A stretch of DNA of 64,000 bases, taken from assembly GCA_964035545.1 (NCBI GenBank), contig OZ037765.1, forward strand, positions 29,438,004 to 29,502,003. The letters are read 5' to 3'. The translations under genes and the position numbers were made by a program. Positions 1 to 14,356 of the stretch are shown here, piece by piece. Position 1 is the stretch's first letter, and each line of letters begins with the position of its first letter. The notes under the pieces were generated by a model. That model ran no database searches and was not told the DNA's origin. It saw nothing but the letters and a program-made list of their open reading frames with translations. Source of the stretch: Bugula neritina. Its lineage: Eukaryota > Bryozoa > Gymnolaemata > Cheilostomatida > Bugulidae.

Positions 1-3000
1 ATCTCCGGAGTTCCCACGAAGCACACGCCGGCATTATTTACTATTCCCCACAGTTCTACAGCAAATAATGTTCTCAGTAACAATAACAATGCTTATACAT
101 TTTAACAATATTTAAATTTTATGTAATTTTTTTTTTATTTTTTATACTTTACCATTTTTGCTTTAGTAATATAATTAAAATTCAACAAAAATAATATTTT
201 TGACAAAATTTACATATTTTTATGTAAGTTAACAATGAAGTTTTTAGCTTTATATGACTTTCATTTAACACGATTAGCAATTGTATACTAAAGAATCAAT
301 AAACAGATGGATGCATATACATAGCAAAAACTCTTTAATTTGCTTTAGGCTACTTTTTGCATTAATTTTGTTAGAATGAATGACTAAACAAAAATCTTTT
401 TAACAATCTGTCAAATTTACTTAAGACTACTTACATAGAGCCATATGCTAGCAATGCTTAGGAATATTTAATATGAAGATTAAATATTTTAGTGGATAAG
501 TCAAAAAAAGCGTAGCAAATTCATATTTTGTAAAATATTTAGTTGAATGTAAATATACCATTGTTGAGAAAGATATGTGCAGTGATGCAGAAATTAGAAA
601 ACATTGTGTTTTACCATAGATGAAAAATGCAGCAAAAAAGTTATAATGTCTTGCAAGAAGTTCAACTTGCTTTCTAGGCGAAAGTTTGTCAGAAAATTAA
701 ACAATATAATTTAGAATATTAGAATTTCCCTATTGCTGCACCTTTTATGAGACTTGAGACACAAATAATTATTATGTAGACAGTTTTACCTCCATCTAAG
801 TTGTTGTTCATCCACTGTCTTACTGACTCCAGGTCCTCCATCTTGGTAACATCTAGCTGTACCGCTTGCAGCTTTGACGAAGTCTCTTTCTGCAGTCTCT
901 GCACATTTTCCCCCTTCACATTGTAGCAACCGGCAATTACTGAGTAGCCATGTTTGTCTAAGCTCTTTGCAGTAGCGTAACCCAGTCCCTTGTCACAGCC
1001 TAGAAACGCGAATATTTATTATTACAAGTGCCTTTTATTTACCTGCTATCATTTGGGAAGTTGTTTACAAACAAGGTTGTATATATAGTTTATTTTTTAT
1101 CATTCCCCTGTATTATGCGGGATAAGCACGCCAGCAGAATCTTTTGAGGGTTGCCAAAGCTTTTAATTAAATGCAGTTTCTAATAAATCCAATGCGATTA
1201 TATTTTTAGCATTATTATTTATAGAATAATATTTTAAAGAAGAATATTAATAGCTATAGTAAAGTTGTATTTAACTAAGTATGATAATGTTATTTGTAGC
1301 ATCTCATAGCAGTATTATGGTCCAAAATAGTAATAGTATGTTAAAAATTATTGGTTGATCGTAATAAATTAACTTTAATAGAAGTTATTTAAATGAGAAA
1401 TATATCAGTACTAGCTGTTGAAAAACATTTATTTTTGATATAATAAAGCCAAAACAATGACTAATAGCTCACACAAGCTGTAGTCATAAACAGGATGGGT
1501 TTTTGCTGATGATTGCCAACTGCTTAGCTTTGGCTGTCAACACCAGATAATTATTTTCTAATAAATTATCATACAATAGTTTTTCTAATAATTTTGAAAG
1601 TATTTTTAGGTTTTCAGGAAATGCATACCATTGATATAGTTTGACTTTTAGGACAAGGTAAATGTGTGCAGCATAAAATGTGAAACCGAAAGAGGTGACA
1701 TGAACAATCCTAGAGCCAACTACTAAGAAAAACCACTGACGAGTCACTAAACGCACTGGCAGATAGAGAAAATATTTTTTGAAGGCTATATGAAGGACAT
1801 ATGTCCTAATATATACGAAATACTTTTGGTACTTGTTCCTGTTTTACTTTCAAATTTCAAAAACTTGTCAGAAACTTCATGATTAGAATTTGTTGATGTG
1901 TCCAAAACATGATGCTGTTACTGTTTATAATAAACTATTGATCATAATTTTGCTTACAAATGACGGTCTTATTTAAAAACATAATGTTATGTACTCCTTC
2001 AGGTTAATTTTTGAAAATACCTGAAGTTATAAAAAATAATTTTGAGTAATAAAGCAGAACATTTTTTGCTTTCATTATTTCATGAAACTATTACGTTTTC
2101 AAATAAAGTGTAATTTAATTTGCAAGGCTTACTGAAGAGCTGCAACCTAAATAAGACTTATAGACTCATTAATTATGGCTTCACATGCCAAGCCTAGTGC
2201 TATAAAACCAGTAGCAGACTGGTGATGGTGGTCTGATTGCTTTATTAATCTAACAAAACATCAACTGTAGTGTACATAGTGGTTAAAGCACTGGCTCAGT
2301 CAACACAAGGTCAATGGTTCAAATCTTAGTAAAGGCCATATTGGTGAGGTTAGGAAGAGCATAATTGCTATTTTGCCAAAATAAGGAAACATATCTTAGC
2401 TCACTTAAAAAACTCTTCCCATCAAGGGTTCTCACAGGCATGGCAACTATTGTCATTGTTATTTAACTATATTATTTTACAGGTTGGATAACCAACTTTA
2501 TAATAAGTCACAAACATAATATTTAGACTAGAAAAAAAAGATCAATACAGTCGTTTTTTGGTATTTTAGCTACACGTTAGTTACGTACCAGTTACAAGTA
2601 CATATTTCTTTGCCAAGTTGAGTGGAGATACAGTTTCTTTCTTCACAGACTTGGACCAACTCCAGAGAGATTTTCGGTCACTTCCACCAATTATGTTGAA
2701 CGCGGCTAAGAGCATTGCAGCAGCCGTTGCAGCTAACCACAAATGGAACATAGGCAGGCGCTCATGATTTATATCGTCCTGTAGCAGACAAATGCTGGCA
2801 GCATAGTGGTGATGGCAGCATATATTAGAAATGTCACACTACATGATACTGGTGTAGAAAGTATTGGGAACTAGACTACGCTACTAAGTTAGTTAAGGAA
2901 ATTGCATGTTGCAGACGTGTGGTGACATGAAATTTGTCCTTTAAGATTACCCAGCATGACAGAGTGTATACAATTCACAGTGAGAAGTTGTTACTCAAGC

Positions 3001-6000
3001 ATCGGAAAGAAGAAAAGTATAATAGCTATAGCATTGCATGCAGTATTCATTGAGAGATATACATGCATGAAAGATATGTAACATTTGGTATGGACTCAAT
3101 AGCCAACAACCAATTGTCTAAATATGTGTTGCTAGGGACTTTTCACGTTGATACCAGCATGTGATTCAGCTGAGTTTGGACAAGTACTTCAAACTAGGCG
3201 TTAATATAAATAAACAAGCTAAAATACAATAAGTTTTCGATGAAACCTGAGAGCTTTTTGATTGGTGTTTGGTTTCTCGCACAGGAAACTTGACTCAATT
3301 TTGAAAATTTGAATCCAAAAGTAAAAGTAGTTGCTAATATAATAATATTATGATTTACTCAAAACTTTACCATTAAACTTAGAAACTGAAAAAGGTGTAA
3401 ACTTTTGGTGACTAGTCAATATTCCGAAGGCCCATTAGTCCGAAGGCCCATTAGTCCGAAGGTCCATTGGTCCGAAGGTCCATTGGTCCGAAGGTCCATT
3501 AGTCCGAAGGTCCATTAGTCCGAAAATTAGTAGACACATGATAGTGAAGAGCATCCTCACTGAGAATATCATTGATCATTCACTCACAATCTAGTTTAAG
3601 TTCTTGCTCTGTTAATGCTGTATGTGGGTGGCATGCGTGTTGCCTACTTGCGATTGTTTAGCCTGAGATTACACTATGACCAGAAAACAGCTGCCTCAAT
3701 TAGGGCTGCATCATCTATCAACATTCCATTATGGCTGCTTTATAAACAAAGTACACAGCAAGCCATTCACTAGCCTGTCAGCTAGCAAGCCTGTAATTAG
3801 TATGTACACATCAGTATCTTCTCATCTCTAAGTGTTCACTGAAGCATGAAGTGCTGCGCAGTGATGATAACTTAGGAAAAAAAATCATATTTGCAGTGTA
3901 TAAATCACTTATATTTTATAGAAAATCTATGAAAGCTATTGAAAATTTCAAAAAAGTTGCTTTGAGGAACAGAAAGATCTACAACATGGTTTTTAAATTT
4001 CGATTCTATAGCACAATTAGGTGAGGTTTTATTTGGCTGGACTGAATTCTTATATACCAATAGTGTGGCCCCAGCCAGGGAGTTAAAGCTAGAAGGTTGC
4101 CCTTATCGACATATCTTGTGGATTTGTTTGGTTTGGTATATTATGGTGTGCAGCTTTGTTTATTTGATTTTAGAGTAGTGTCCAGGATGTTTATAATTTT
4201 TAGTCTTCAATGCATTTTTACAGATATCCCTAATTAAAGATATTTTTAATTACAAAGAGATATTTTTAATTGAAATAGATATATGCATAATTTAATTAGT
4301 ATAATAATGCAGCTTAGCAGCTTACAGATAATTAAAGAGATTTCAACATTAAGGGCCTATATAAGCTGACTGACTGTAGCTAGAATAGAATTGCAGTCCC
4401 CTGTCATTTTTACACTAACTGTAAAATAAGTAATGCTTGTAATTTTTTTTCATAAGTTATCATTATTGCGCAGCACTTCATGCTTCAGTGAACACTTAGA
4501 GATGAGAAGATACTGATGTGTACATACTAATTACAGGCTTGCTAGCTGACAGGCTAGTGAATGGCTTGCTGTGTACTTTGTTTATAAAGCAGCCATAATG
4601 GAATGTTGATAGATGATGCAGCCCTAATTGAGGCAGCTGTTTTCTGGTCATAGTGTAATCTCAGGCTAAACAATCACAAGTAGGCAACACGCATGCCACC
4701 CACATACAGCATTAACAGAGCAAAAACTTAAACTAGATTGTGAGTGAAATCAATGATATTCTCAGTGAGGATGCTCTTTACTATCATGTGTCTACTAATT
4801 TTCGGACTAATGGACCTTCGGACTAATGGACCTTCGGACTAATGGGCCTTCGGAATACTGCTCCGTCCCCTAAACTTTTAATCTTCAAAGAAAAATATTG
4901 CTTATTTTTAGAATAGAACTAAATTTTTTTCCAAGTTGAACCCTAAACCTAAAGTGTATGGCACAAAAATCTAACATGTACAATTCTTGCTGACTCATGC
5001 ACTTGAAATTTCTCATTATGAATCATGGATGGGCTATAATTACTGACTTGATTCTACTTGGCTTGAGATAGTGATTAATTCACTGCATGTCTATAACATT
5101 TAGGCAGATTATGTAATGTAATTTAAAACAATATTATACGTCAATCATTCAACCTCTTGCTCTAAATCTGTATAGCTCAACTCTTAATGATATTTAATTG
5201 TATTTTAGCAAATTAATTTCGTTGTAAATAGGTAGAAGTAGTGGCTATCACATTGAGTTAGCCTTTATATTATTATTATGTTTCATAAATATAACTCAAC
5301 ATAAGAAGTCTAATCAAAAACTAAAGCTATCAGTTTTTGGTTTTATTTAAGATCTAAAGCTATTTAAGAGTTTCTGTCAACTTTATAAAAAATTAATTAA
5401 GTGAGAAATACATTAATTTATCTAAATTATAAACTTGATAGTTTAAATGTGTTAACTCATGTTACACTATTTAGGTGCAGTTATAGCAGAGAAAGTTTAG
5501 TAGTTCAAGTTTTTTTAAAATTTTCTTAGTAAAATTTGGTTTGGAAAATGAGTTAAAACAGGAGAAGATAACTTCTTTTGCTATGTTTCTAATTTGGAAC
5601 GAACACATTTTCCTTAACTGCACCTACCTCAGTTATACCTCGAGTAGACATGTACTGAAGCCATGACTAAACTTGATTCAGTCAGCTTAATTTATTTCTA
5701 TCACCCATGCAGTTACAGTTACAAAATATTTAATAGCTTTGTTTTCCAATAACATTTACATCCTTAGCTCAGTTAGATTAGCTTTCACAATAATTAGCAA
5801 TTTTGATGCTAAATTATTTCTCACAGTTCTAACTATAGAACTGTGGGGGTCGCTTCTACTAAAACAAAGGAAGATAAAATACTTTAAAATTTACCTCTGT
5901 TGTTGGTTATAGCTGTTGCTTTTCACATCTATTTAGGTAGTATCATTGTTTTGCCAAATTTTTAGGTACTGGCCAACAATGACACTAATCCTACTTTACA

Positions 6001-7482
6001 AAACAACTATAAATCTGGTGTGCTGTGTTTACTGCACGTGGCTTTATCAAATGTATTATGACTCAATACTTGCTGTATGACTTGAGACATTGCTATAGAA
6101 AATGAGACTTTGTAATGTGAACTTACATACTTTACTTTTAAGTTGATTTGAATTCAGCATAATTGTTTAATGAAGTGGCTTACTTATTAGCTAATAGGTC
6201 AATTTTCACAAAGTTCAATGAGTTTCAGATAAATTAAGACTAAACCTGTAATTACTCAAAGAAGCAATTTTTGCAACAAATGCATTTGACAACATGCTCA
6301 AAATTAACTTTAAAAGGATGAAATTGCAGAAATTTCAGTGAATTTGAATTTTGTAAACAACTAATTAGCATATTCATGTTTACAAGTATATTACTTTGAA
6401 AAAACTACAGTTGAACAGCTAGCAACTATGTGCTAACCACTACAGGTAGAATAGTTTGCGCAGTTGTTGACTTGACTTACAACTTTGTTTAAAATGACTT
6501 GACTTGATTTGACTTGATTTTAAAAAAACTTGACTTAGTGTCTCCTGACTTGACTTGCTTCAACTTAATATAGCTTCACTTGACTTAGACTTGACTTAAA
6601 TTTTCATCTACACTATGACTTGACTTGGCTGACCATCATGACATGAAATCCCATATCATATCTGGAAAATAAGAAATCAAGTTAAGATTTGTATTCTTTA
6701 ATAAATCCTTAATTATGATTTTTTCAGTTTGCATTATGAACCTGGGTGTTGCAGTCTATAGTGGTTTATACAACACTGGTATAGTGTGCCTCAGGTTGTG
6801 AGTTGAAATTCTGGCAGGGCCATTAGTGACTGCAGGTTTCGATCATGATTTCCCTGTGCCTCAGTATAATTATACAGCTTTTAGCCTACTTAAAAAACAT
6901 CAGCTGAGCTCTCAAAAAAGTGGAAAATTCAAACAAATGTAAGCTTTATAATAAGATTTAACTTTAATCAATCCAGTAGTCATGATATTTGAAATACTAC
7001 TATTGGCGTCTACGCACTCTTGTAGTGTGTATATGCATGTACATTTTCTACACTGATTCTAGTGTATAAATTACATACATGTAGCATTGTATTGTCTTCA
7101 ATATTCTTAGAACAAAATAGCATATAATTATGCTGTATGAACACACTGTAAATTTAATGCACTATTTTAAGTTCAACATCTTCAAAAGTAAAAACCTAAT
7201 ATTCAGTATAATTTTATAATTAGATAATTTTCAATTTTTCTATTGTTTCTATTGTTCATTTGTTATTAAAGAAATTAATATCATGCATTCTGTATGAACT
7301 ATTAGTCAGGTTTTGTACAAAAGTGCACTGAAACAGTCAAACAAATGGCAACTGCCATAAGCTTCAATCCTAAAGCTATAACATTGTTACAAGCATATTA
7401 TTACATAAGATACCTGCATAGACGCTGCTGACTGAAATATGGCTTCCTGATTCACTGCGTCCATTTCAATTCCTCCAAACAT
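1..7482 (-). CDS. Short-chain dehydrogenase/reductase, retinol dehydrogenase / 17-beta-HSD type (5' part)
   Basis: NAD(P)-dependent oxidoreductase of the SDR9C-like group (RDH5/DHRS9/HSD17B6/BDH1 relatives), probably acting on retinoids or steroids at the ER membrane; the substrate is inferred. Coding exons in gene order: 7414-7482, 2589-2778, 790-999 and 1-55, all with GT-AG borders and matching phases (0, 1, 1). The start at 7482 is the first Met of the exon; a second Met lies six residues later. The N-terminus has a hydrophobic segment (LWLAATAAAMLLAAF), then the Rossmann entry YVLVTGCDKGLGYATA with the glycine-rich cofactor motif, the LQLDVTK-like stretch (AVQLDVTKMEDLESV) and the structural NNAG motif in GIVNNAGVCFVG. 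The catalytic YxxxK region lies beyond the left edge. About 174 codons are present, against roughly 315-330 aa for the family. The first intron is 4.6 kb and holds the foldback element and two SINE-like repeats. RDH versus HSD17B6 versus BDH1 cannot be decided without the C-terminus. Confidence 0.85.
2262..2460 (+). mobile_element. tRNA-headed SINE copy
   Basis: The head has an A-box-like TAGTGGTTAAAGC and a B-box-like GGTTCAAATC. It is followed by the body seen in other copies here: a 'gccat..ggtga..ttaggaag..cataattgct' block, then 'aactcttcccatcaagggtt' and 'ctcacaggcatggcaacta'. It lies in the first intron of the dehydrogenase gene. The B box is degenerate, so this is a dead copy. Confidence 0.65.
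3422..4855. mobile_element. Foldback / MITE-like DNA element with long inverted arms and TA flanks
   Basis: The two arms (about 3422-3878 and 4449-4855) are near-perfect reverse complements across more than 400 bp. TA dinucleotides at 3420-3421 and 4856-4857 fit a TA target duplication. Each arm tip is built from 16-bp units of the form CCGAAGGYCCATTRGT: about six on the left and three on the right. The 570-bp centre has no meaningful ORF, so the element is non-autonomous. TA targets suggest the Tc1/mariner group, but no transposase is present to confirm this. Confidence 0.85.
6460..6640. repeat. Imperfect GACTTGACTT repeat
   Basis: About 180 bp rich in the pentamer GACTT (TTGACTTGACTT and variants) in the first dehydrogenase intron. 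Units are degenerate and interrupted by short spacers. Confidence 0.7.
6752..6925 (+). mobile_element. Degenerate tRNA-headed SINE, second body type
   Basis: A tRNA-like head (TAGTGGTTTATACAACACTGG, then a degenerate B box GAGTTGAAATTC) is followed by a body ending near 'cagcttttagcctacttaaaaa'. The body resembles the copy at 31884 more than the abundant type. Confidence 0.45.
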
Positions 7483-7990
7483 ACGCTGTGATAGTTACAA
7501 GTACTGCCAACTAGCTAGCAGAGAACTGACTGTGTGCACAAGGGCTGTAGACTAATACACTGACACTCTGCTCTCTGTTCCCTCTTATATACTCTTCCAG
7601 TACCTCCAGTTGAATGATAGCAATCTATTACAATCAGAGCTATCACAGACTTGAGTACCTACCAACTGGGTGGAGCCAATGATGTGGAGATAACATAGGA
7701 ACAGTTAACAATGGTGGTATTTGATATATAAGCTTACTTTATTTATTTAGATAAACAAACTAGTAAACAAAAAGTGCTTTTTGTGTACTTATTTTTAATA
7801 AAGTTGCTTGCTAGTGAAGCTATATTTAAATTAACAATATGAGTTATTTTGACTATTGCCTTTAAATTGTTGATTTAAGTAAGTAGAAAAAAACGCTTGC
7901 CAAAATGCCACAAAACTAAATATTTATTTTAACAATATTGGCTGATTTCAAGTCACAGAGCTATGTTAATCAGTTTCTTTTCTTCCACAG

Positions 7991-8059
7991 GTTGCAGACG
8001 TAAGCAAAGACAGTCTCTTGATTCCAGTCACAATCTAGAAGTCGTTGACCCCACAAGAG
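7991..8059 (+). other. Orphan exon candidate, plus strand
   Basis: A pyrimidine-rich acceptor (TTTTCTTCCACAG) precedes a 69-nt open stretch that ends at AGAG|GTGAAT. Read in phase 1 it encodes a basic-then-polar peptide (CRRKQRQSLDSSHNLEVVDP). I found no partner exon and recognise no family. It may be a chance splice-like segment or one exon of an unseen plus-strand gene. Confidence 0.22.
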
Positions 8060-11000
8060 GTGAATGAAACTAAAGCCAATCTAGTTTATTTGATATTAAA
8101 GTAAACAAATGACGCATTAAAAGCTGATTGACCCTTTGTAAAGTTCATTAGCAATGGGTGTGTATTGAGCAGCTACTATGTCGGAAACTGGGGATAATAA
8201 GAAAAAGCCATTTACTTAGCAATTAGTTGACTGCTATATTTAGATAGAAACTGCTTTATAGCTGGTTTTAAGAGAACAGCAATGTCAGCCACCTCATGAA
8301 TATTTTTAAATAAATAAAATAGCGAAGGCAGAATTCCAGTATCAGATGCCTAAGATATTCTGACCACAGTCATCTGTCAAGTCAAAACACTGAAATTATT
8401 GGCATCTAGTTAGTCAGCCTTCTGTTGTATTTGTGTTTAAACCAGGCTATTCTATACATTATTGCATTCAGTCTTATGAATGAAGTAATACTTTTACTAA
8501 CTACATATCTAGTAACTTTTTGTTATTTGTTTGTTATTTTTAAATTCATATTTTGACTAATTGTACATTGCTGTTTCATATTTTGAACTTCGTGAAATCT
8601 TTTGCATGATATTATACATATTTGTATGCCTTGATGAACACGAGATATTGTATTTCAGTTTTCCTATATTGTAAGGTTTACAAGGAACTCTAGTAATATG
8701 AACATACCAGTCACTCCACAATTAAACATAACATTCATTAAATTGTTCCAGCTAACTCTGGGGAAATTTCTTACACTCTTGATGTGAAAAATACCCTCTA
8801 CTAATTTCCTCTGTAAGCCCCCAACCATATAACTAATTTTTAACTGAACTCTTTAAATAGTGAACTAAAACGAGAGTGTGGCCCCCAATATTTTATCAAA
8901 AATAAGCAGTAGCATTGCTATAATATTGGTAACGTAGAAGTTTAGAATGTAGTATAATATTTAGAACATAGTCTAAAGATCTGGCAACTTCAAACATTTT
9001 CAGGCAATTATATGGAGTGCCAACTGGTCAAAAATTGACCTATCTCTTAACCTCATATGCTCACAATAATGTATCAATAATCACTATTCCTCTTCATTAG
9101 CATGTGATAATGTTTTTCATGACATCATGACTCAACAAGCTTTTCATAGTTTGTCTCTGCGGCTTCATATTATTATGTTATAAGATATATAATATGCTAA
9201 TACATTAACCAATTACTTTCCAGACTTGTTTACACAGCAGACTACGTACCTGCATGTTTAAAAACGTGAAATGTAATCAACATAATTTTGAAAAAATGCA
9301 CAATGGCATAGTAATCGTGCTTTCTGTAGTATTTCATTGACAAGCATGAGTAGTTTTCTTATATAATGTGTTCATAGTAAAGGAATTTGATTGGTTGCTT
9401 AATAAATAGGCCAAACAACAAATTTCATTTTTGACTTAGATTTATCATTTTTTATTCTGTTAGTCACTCTTTCATTGTTCGATGTTTTGTAACAGTTTAT
9501 ACAAGATAATGATTTCAGGTTTCAGGCTCTTAGTTAAACTGGATCACACAAAAACAAGTTTCTACCCCTGGTCTACCATGCAGTGGTAGAAACTGGATGT
9601 AATTTTGATTAGTTTTGTCAAATATTTGATAAAATGTTCATGTGATGGTACCAATATATGTTTTATGTAGGATTTATAGAGCAAAAATATCAAATAAATA
9701 TTTATTTTGAGCTTTTATGTAGTAGAAATGCTGAACAAAATATAAATAAATGGCTGAACAAATTTTTGTTGTTACAAGAAATGATAACTCCTGCACACAG
9801 TAAAGTTTTTTTCAAATAAAGTGAGACATGTTGCAGGCATCCACTTTTTCAATCAATTTAAAAGTTTAAAAGTTATTATTTCTTAAAATCATTTTTTTTC
9901 TTAAGCATCAAATTAGTTTTGATTACCTGTGGATTAGTTTTAATTACCTGTAGCATATAGCTTGTGGCAAGTCATTGATATTCGCTCTGCTATCTCAGCT
10001 TTAACAAATATGCCTCAATAATATTTCCACAGGTTATAAATACAATCTATAAGAATTTTTGAGTTAGTTCAGACTAAGAACTAGTTTATACACTTTCAGA
10101 AAGTTCCAGCACCCCTCCCATGTTCACATAGTAAAAAGACCGAGGTTCTAGTATAAGGAAATATACTACATTGAGTAGTACTAACTTCGTAAGCCTAGAG
10201 TTTACTTCTTTCACTATCTGCCACCAATCAGCTTGTTTATATTTGTAAGGTATTTAAGCTATGCAGTCTTCTATTTGCAGTGAATTCACAAGTTTCATAA
10301 TAGTTGAAAACTTTATAAGAAAATAACAATGCTGGCAGATCACAGAATATTGATTATATAAATAAATCTCTTTTTCAATACATTGCTTGTTAGTACAATG
10401 ATACTCTTCACCAGTATATAGAGTAGCTATGCCAAGAATTATAAATAATATAAAAAAGCTATCTTTAGCATGACAGTTTGATAAGTCATATAACAGTATT
10501 GAGAATGCATATTAAATCATTGAGTTCATTGCAAATGCCTGTTGCATTACAATTTATATCATAAATATATGACGTAATATTGTCAATGTACTACAGTGAC
10601 CCTTTTTCAGTCAATAAGAGCATTGTCCACTGTACATCTTCTGTTCCCATGTTATGCAACTTAACAGAAAATTGGTTTAGGACATGCAGGAAGCGTACAA
10701 GTTACAAAGAGCAAAACACATTACTTTGCTTGAAGAGGAAACAAAGCCTATTCTCTCCTTAATGTTTCTTGTAATGCCAAAGTAGATAGTAATTAGTCAT
10801 AACTACGCATTCTATTTACTTTCTGATATATCTTAAAGTATTTTTCAAATCAAATAATTCATACTACTTGAAAAAATTAAAAACACAGATAAATGTATGT
10901 CAAACTTTGATTAGGTTAATATAATTATAAAATAATGTACTTCCATTTACTGAATAGATTCATTCATGTTTCTTTGTTACTTTTTCTAATTTATTCAGCA

Positions 11001-14000
11001 TGTTTGATACTAATAAGTGATCCCCTCTCAAATTATATTGCTTGCATAACTATTTCTTCACATGTGTTTGCAGGTTGTGTTGCAGCTGTACCATTGGAAT
11101 GTACCGAAAGCCTTGATTACAACTGGTCTATTTGAATTGCACTTGATTTATGAAATAAGTCTGCGTCAAAATCTTGCCTTGCAGCTGGTAGTTTGTATAC
11201 AAGTTCTTTTTGGCAGGCAGTCAGCTATAAACCTTAGAGGTGTAAATTATAATATTATCAGTTTCTGCTTACATATATGTACAATTATGATATTAATATT
11301 GTTTATGCTGGTAGTTATGGCAACCTAGGGTTTATGTCTCAAAATGCTAAATCTACCAACATGTTGTTTTACTGCCAAAAGAAAAACCTCAAAACTTTGC
11401 ATACCTACAACCTCTCTGCATTGATTTAAGTTTTTATATGCAAAAAATGCAAGGATTAAATATGAGCAAAAAATTTTTGACTTAGAGGGACTAAACCTAA
11501 ATGACAAATGCTATAAAAATTACCAAATCATATTTAAAAGAAATAGTGTAAGGGTGGTTTTGAAAAGAAATGTCCAACATCCCATACAAACATAACTGAA
11601 CTTAGATTTCCTGTATTTTTTAGGTATAGTTTCAACACATGCAATGTGAACTAACAAAAAATATACACATTTTGTACATGATTTCACATTGTTTAAACAG
11701 TTCGATTATAAATGGCTATAACTGGTGTCCTTTAAAAATTATTGATCAAAAACTTTTACCTTTATGGTAAATATGAAAATAAATTTCTAGAGATATGCTA
11801 TCAACAGCACAACTCTATATTGAAGCAATCAGTAAGAAAATAACTATAGTGGAGGCTGCAAAGTGTTGCACCACCTCCAGTTTATTATTATATAGGTCCA
11901 ATGATGATGAGCCTGGTTGTAACATTAAAGTAAGGTAGCAGATGGCAAATGTTTGTATTGAATGCACAAAACTCTTTATCTATATAGTGGCAGCTTTTAC
12001 AAAAACCTAGTTGTAAGATGACTTTTAGACTGTATTTTCTTCATTGTTTAACCATTCTAAAGCATTACAGAAGAAATACTATGTTTTTTCTAACCCTTGC
12101 CCCTCACTACTGCCCATTATGAGGTTTTAATCACTGTCTTTTAATATCAAGCAAACAAGCTAAAGGCAAGAACTCCTACCAGAAAATTCATTGTAATACA
12201 AGTTTCCAGCCTGTATTTTACATTGTAGCTTTTGGACATACTTGATGCCTCTCCACTGAATAGGCTTCGCCACTCTATGTATAATTTTCCTTCTGTACTC
12301 AGACTTAGTCTATGCACATTACAGCTATGCACCTGCATGTTTGCCTATATTTAAGCCTCTATAACCTCTGCAGTTATAGATGTTTTCAAAATATATTGGG
12401 TAATAGTTTTGTTGAGGTGTGAATACGTCATTTTTTGCACTCTGGGTTCACCGCACATTATATTGACTATCTTTTTTGCAAAAATTAATAACCCATAAGA
12501 CTTTTTGATTGTCTACTTCCAGCTTTGTCTTACATAAAGCTTGTGCATTTATTTTGAAGGTTTAAAGTTTTCTTAAAAGCCTATCACTGGTGTTTAGTTT
12601 TGTACTGGTTTAGAACTTTGCCATTTTTTTATTTAGACTGAGTAGCAACTATAAATTTGATAACTGCGAATTTACAATTAGATTCGATAAATTATGCAAT
12701 GCAATCTAGCACTATCTTTAGAGTGATATGTCTCCGTGTTTCAACATTTTACTAATACGGATATTTGTTATGAATCTGATCAGAGCTACTAAAAATACCA
12801 TTTGTGTTCATGCAGGGAACTAGTACAGTTAGGCTGAATTCACACCAGTTATAAAAGCTTGTTTTTTGGCAAGCAATTGAACTTTGATTTTTTTAACAGC
12901 TCAGTGTCACAAGTTATAAGCCCTAATTATTCACATTAGTGCAGCAAGCATATAACACCATTGAACTAGAACATAACTTAGTATAGGTTCGGTTTGCTAA
13001 TACACTGCTCTATTCTCATGTTGGAAATAAACAACTGTTAACTTTTACAGACTGTAACATTTTGCTTAAAAAGTTGCCTAAAATAGATTTACCAGAGTTG
13101 ATCTATCAAAATCTATAGATCATTCAACTGTTTGCTTTCAGAAGTAGGGTTTACTCTTTAATGCTATAATTGAGGCAAAGTGTGAGCTGTTTCTATTATT
13201 CTGTGCAATTTCAAAACTCAAGGCGATGGTATATTAACTTAACATAATCTTTTTAAAACTCGATCCTTTATGGCAAAATTTGGCGATCAAGTCTCAGCAA
13301 ACTAAAAGCTATAAACATTAAATTTAATAGCTTAATCTTGATAAGAAAGGGGCCAAAAAATCTCAGATTGTAGGGTTTGACAAAAGCGAAACTATATAAA
13401 AAATATTAATATAGTACTTTCACCGTAAGATTAGATCTAAATTTATCTTTTTTTGAAGTCTATTGTTATTATATAAACTTTTTTCTAAAATATCAACTTG
13501 TTTTTATTGCAATATAAGCAGTTTGGAATTATTAGCTATTACATAATTTGTCTAAAAATTGAGACAATACCTACTGCAGTAAAAAGTGTATAAAATAATA
13601 TGCAATGAAACCAAATAGATTATAATATAACAAGTCCTACACAACTATTTTCAAACTTCAGAATATAAATCACTTTAAAAGTAGTTTAATTGGCGCTATT
13701 AAAAAGCCTAAAAAGTTTTCTAGCATAAATCCGTAAACTCAACAAGCGGATATTGAAATAATGCATAATTATTTTCTGATTCGTGATTCATTATTTTGCA
13801 ATTAAAATATTATTTAAAGATTTTAAAGCTCATTTGGACAGTTTCAATAGAGTGCAGACTAAAAATTTTTACTGGTTAATTAATACATGATGAAAAAACA
13901 CTGTTGGAGTAAAAGGCTGATGAAATAGTTATTGGAAATTTTGCAATGATGCAATAAGACTATAGTTGATTGGATTTCAATAGTATTAAACTTCAATGAG

Positions 14001-14356
14001 CTTTACTATGCTTTACCTTTTATTGTCTTTATAAGCCCGAGAGCTGATGTATTGCAAAATTATATAAAACCAATTTGTAAGTTTCCTGGTTTACCCACAA
14101 AAAATTAAAGCTAATAATATTTGTAGGTTCAGCAATAGAGTATAATTTCAATAGCCGAAGTTATTTTATTGTCTTTGTGAATTTTGGTTTGGGAGGCAGC
14201 TGAAATTTTCAAGGCTACATAACTTTTTTAGTTTATACTAGTTATTAGGAACACAGGCTTTTTCTACTGGACCTACCTGGGTGTGATATAAATCATTTTA
14301 TACAAGTAGTCATGTCTAACACTGAAACAAAATATTAACACACAAGGATACTTTAC

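Noticed and set aside
10935-11328. Overlapping small plus-strand ORFs with hydrophobic stretches
   Set aside because: No recognised family, no consistent splice structure, and composition typical of AT-rich noise; the internal AG|GT-like site alone is not enough.
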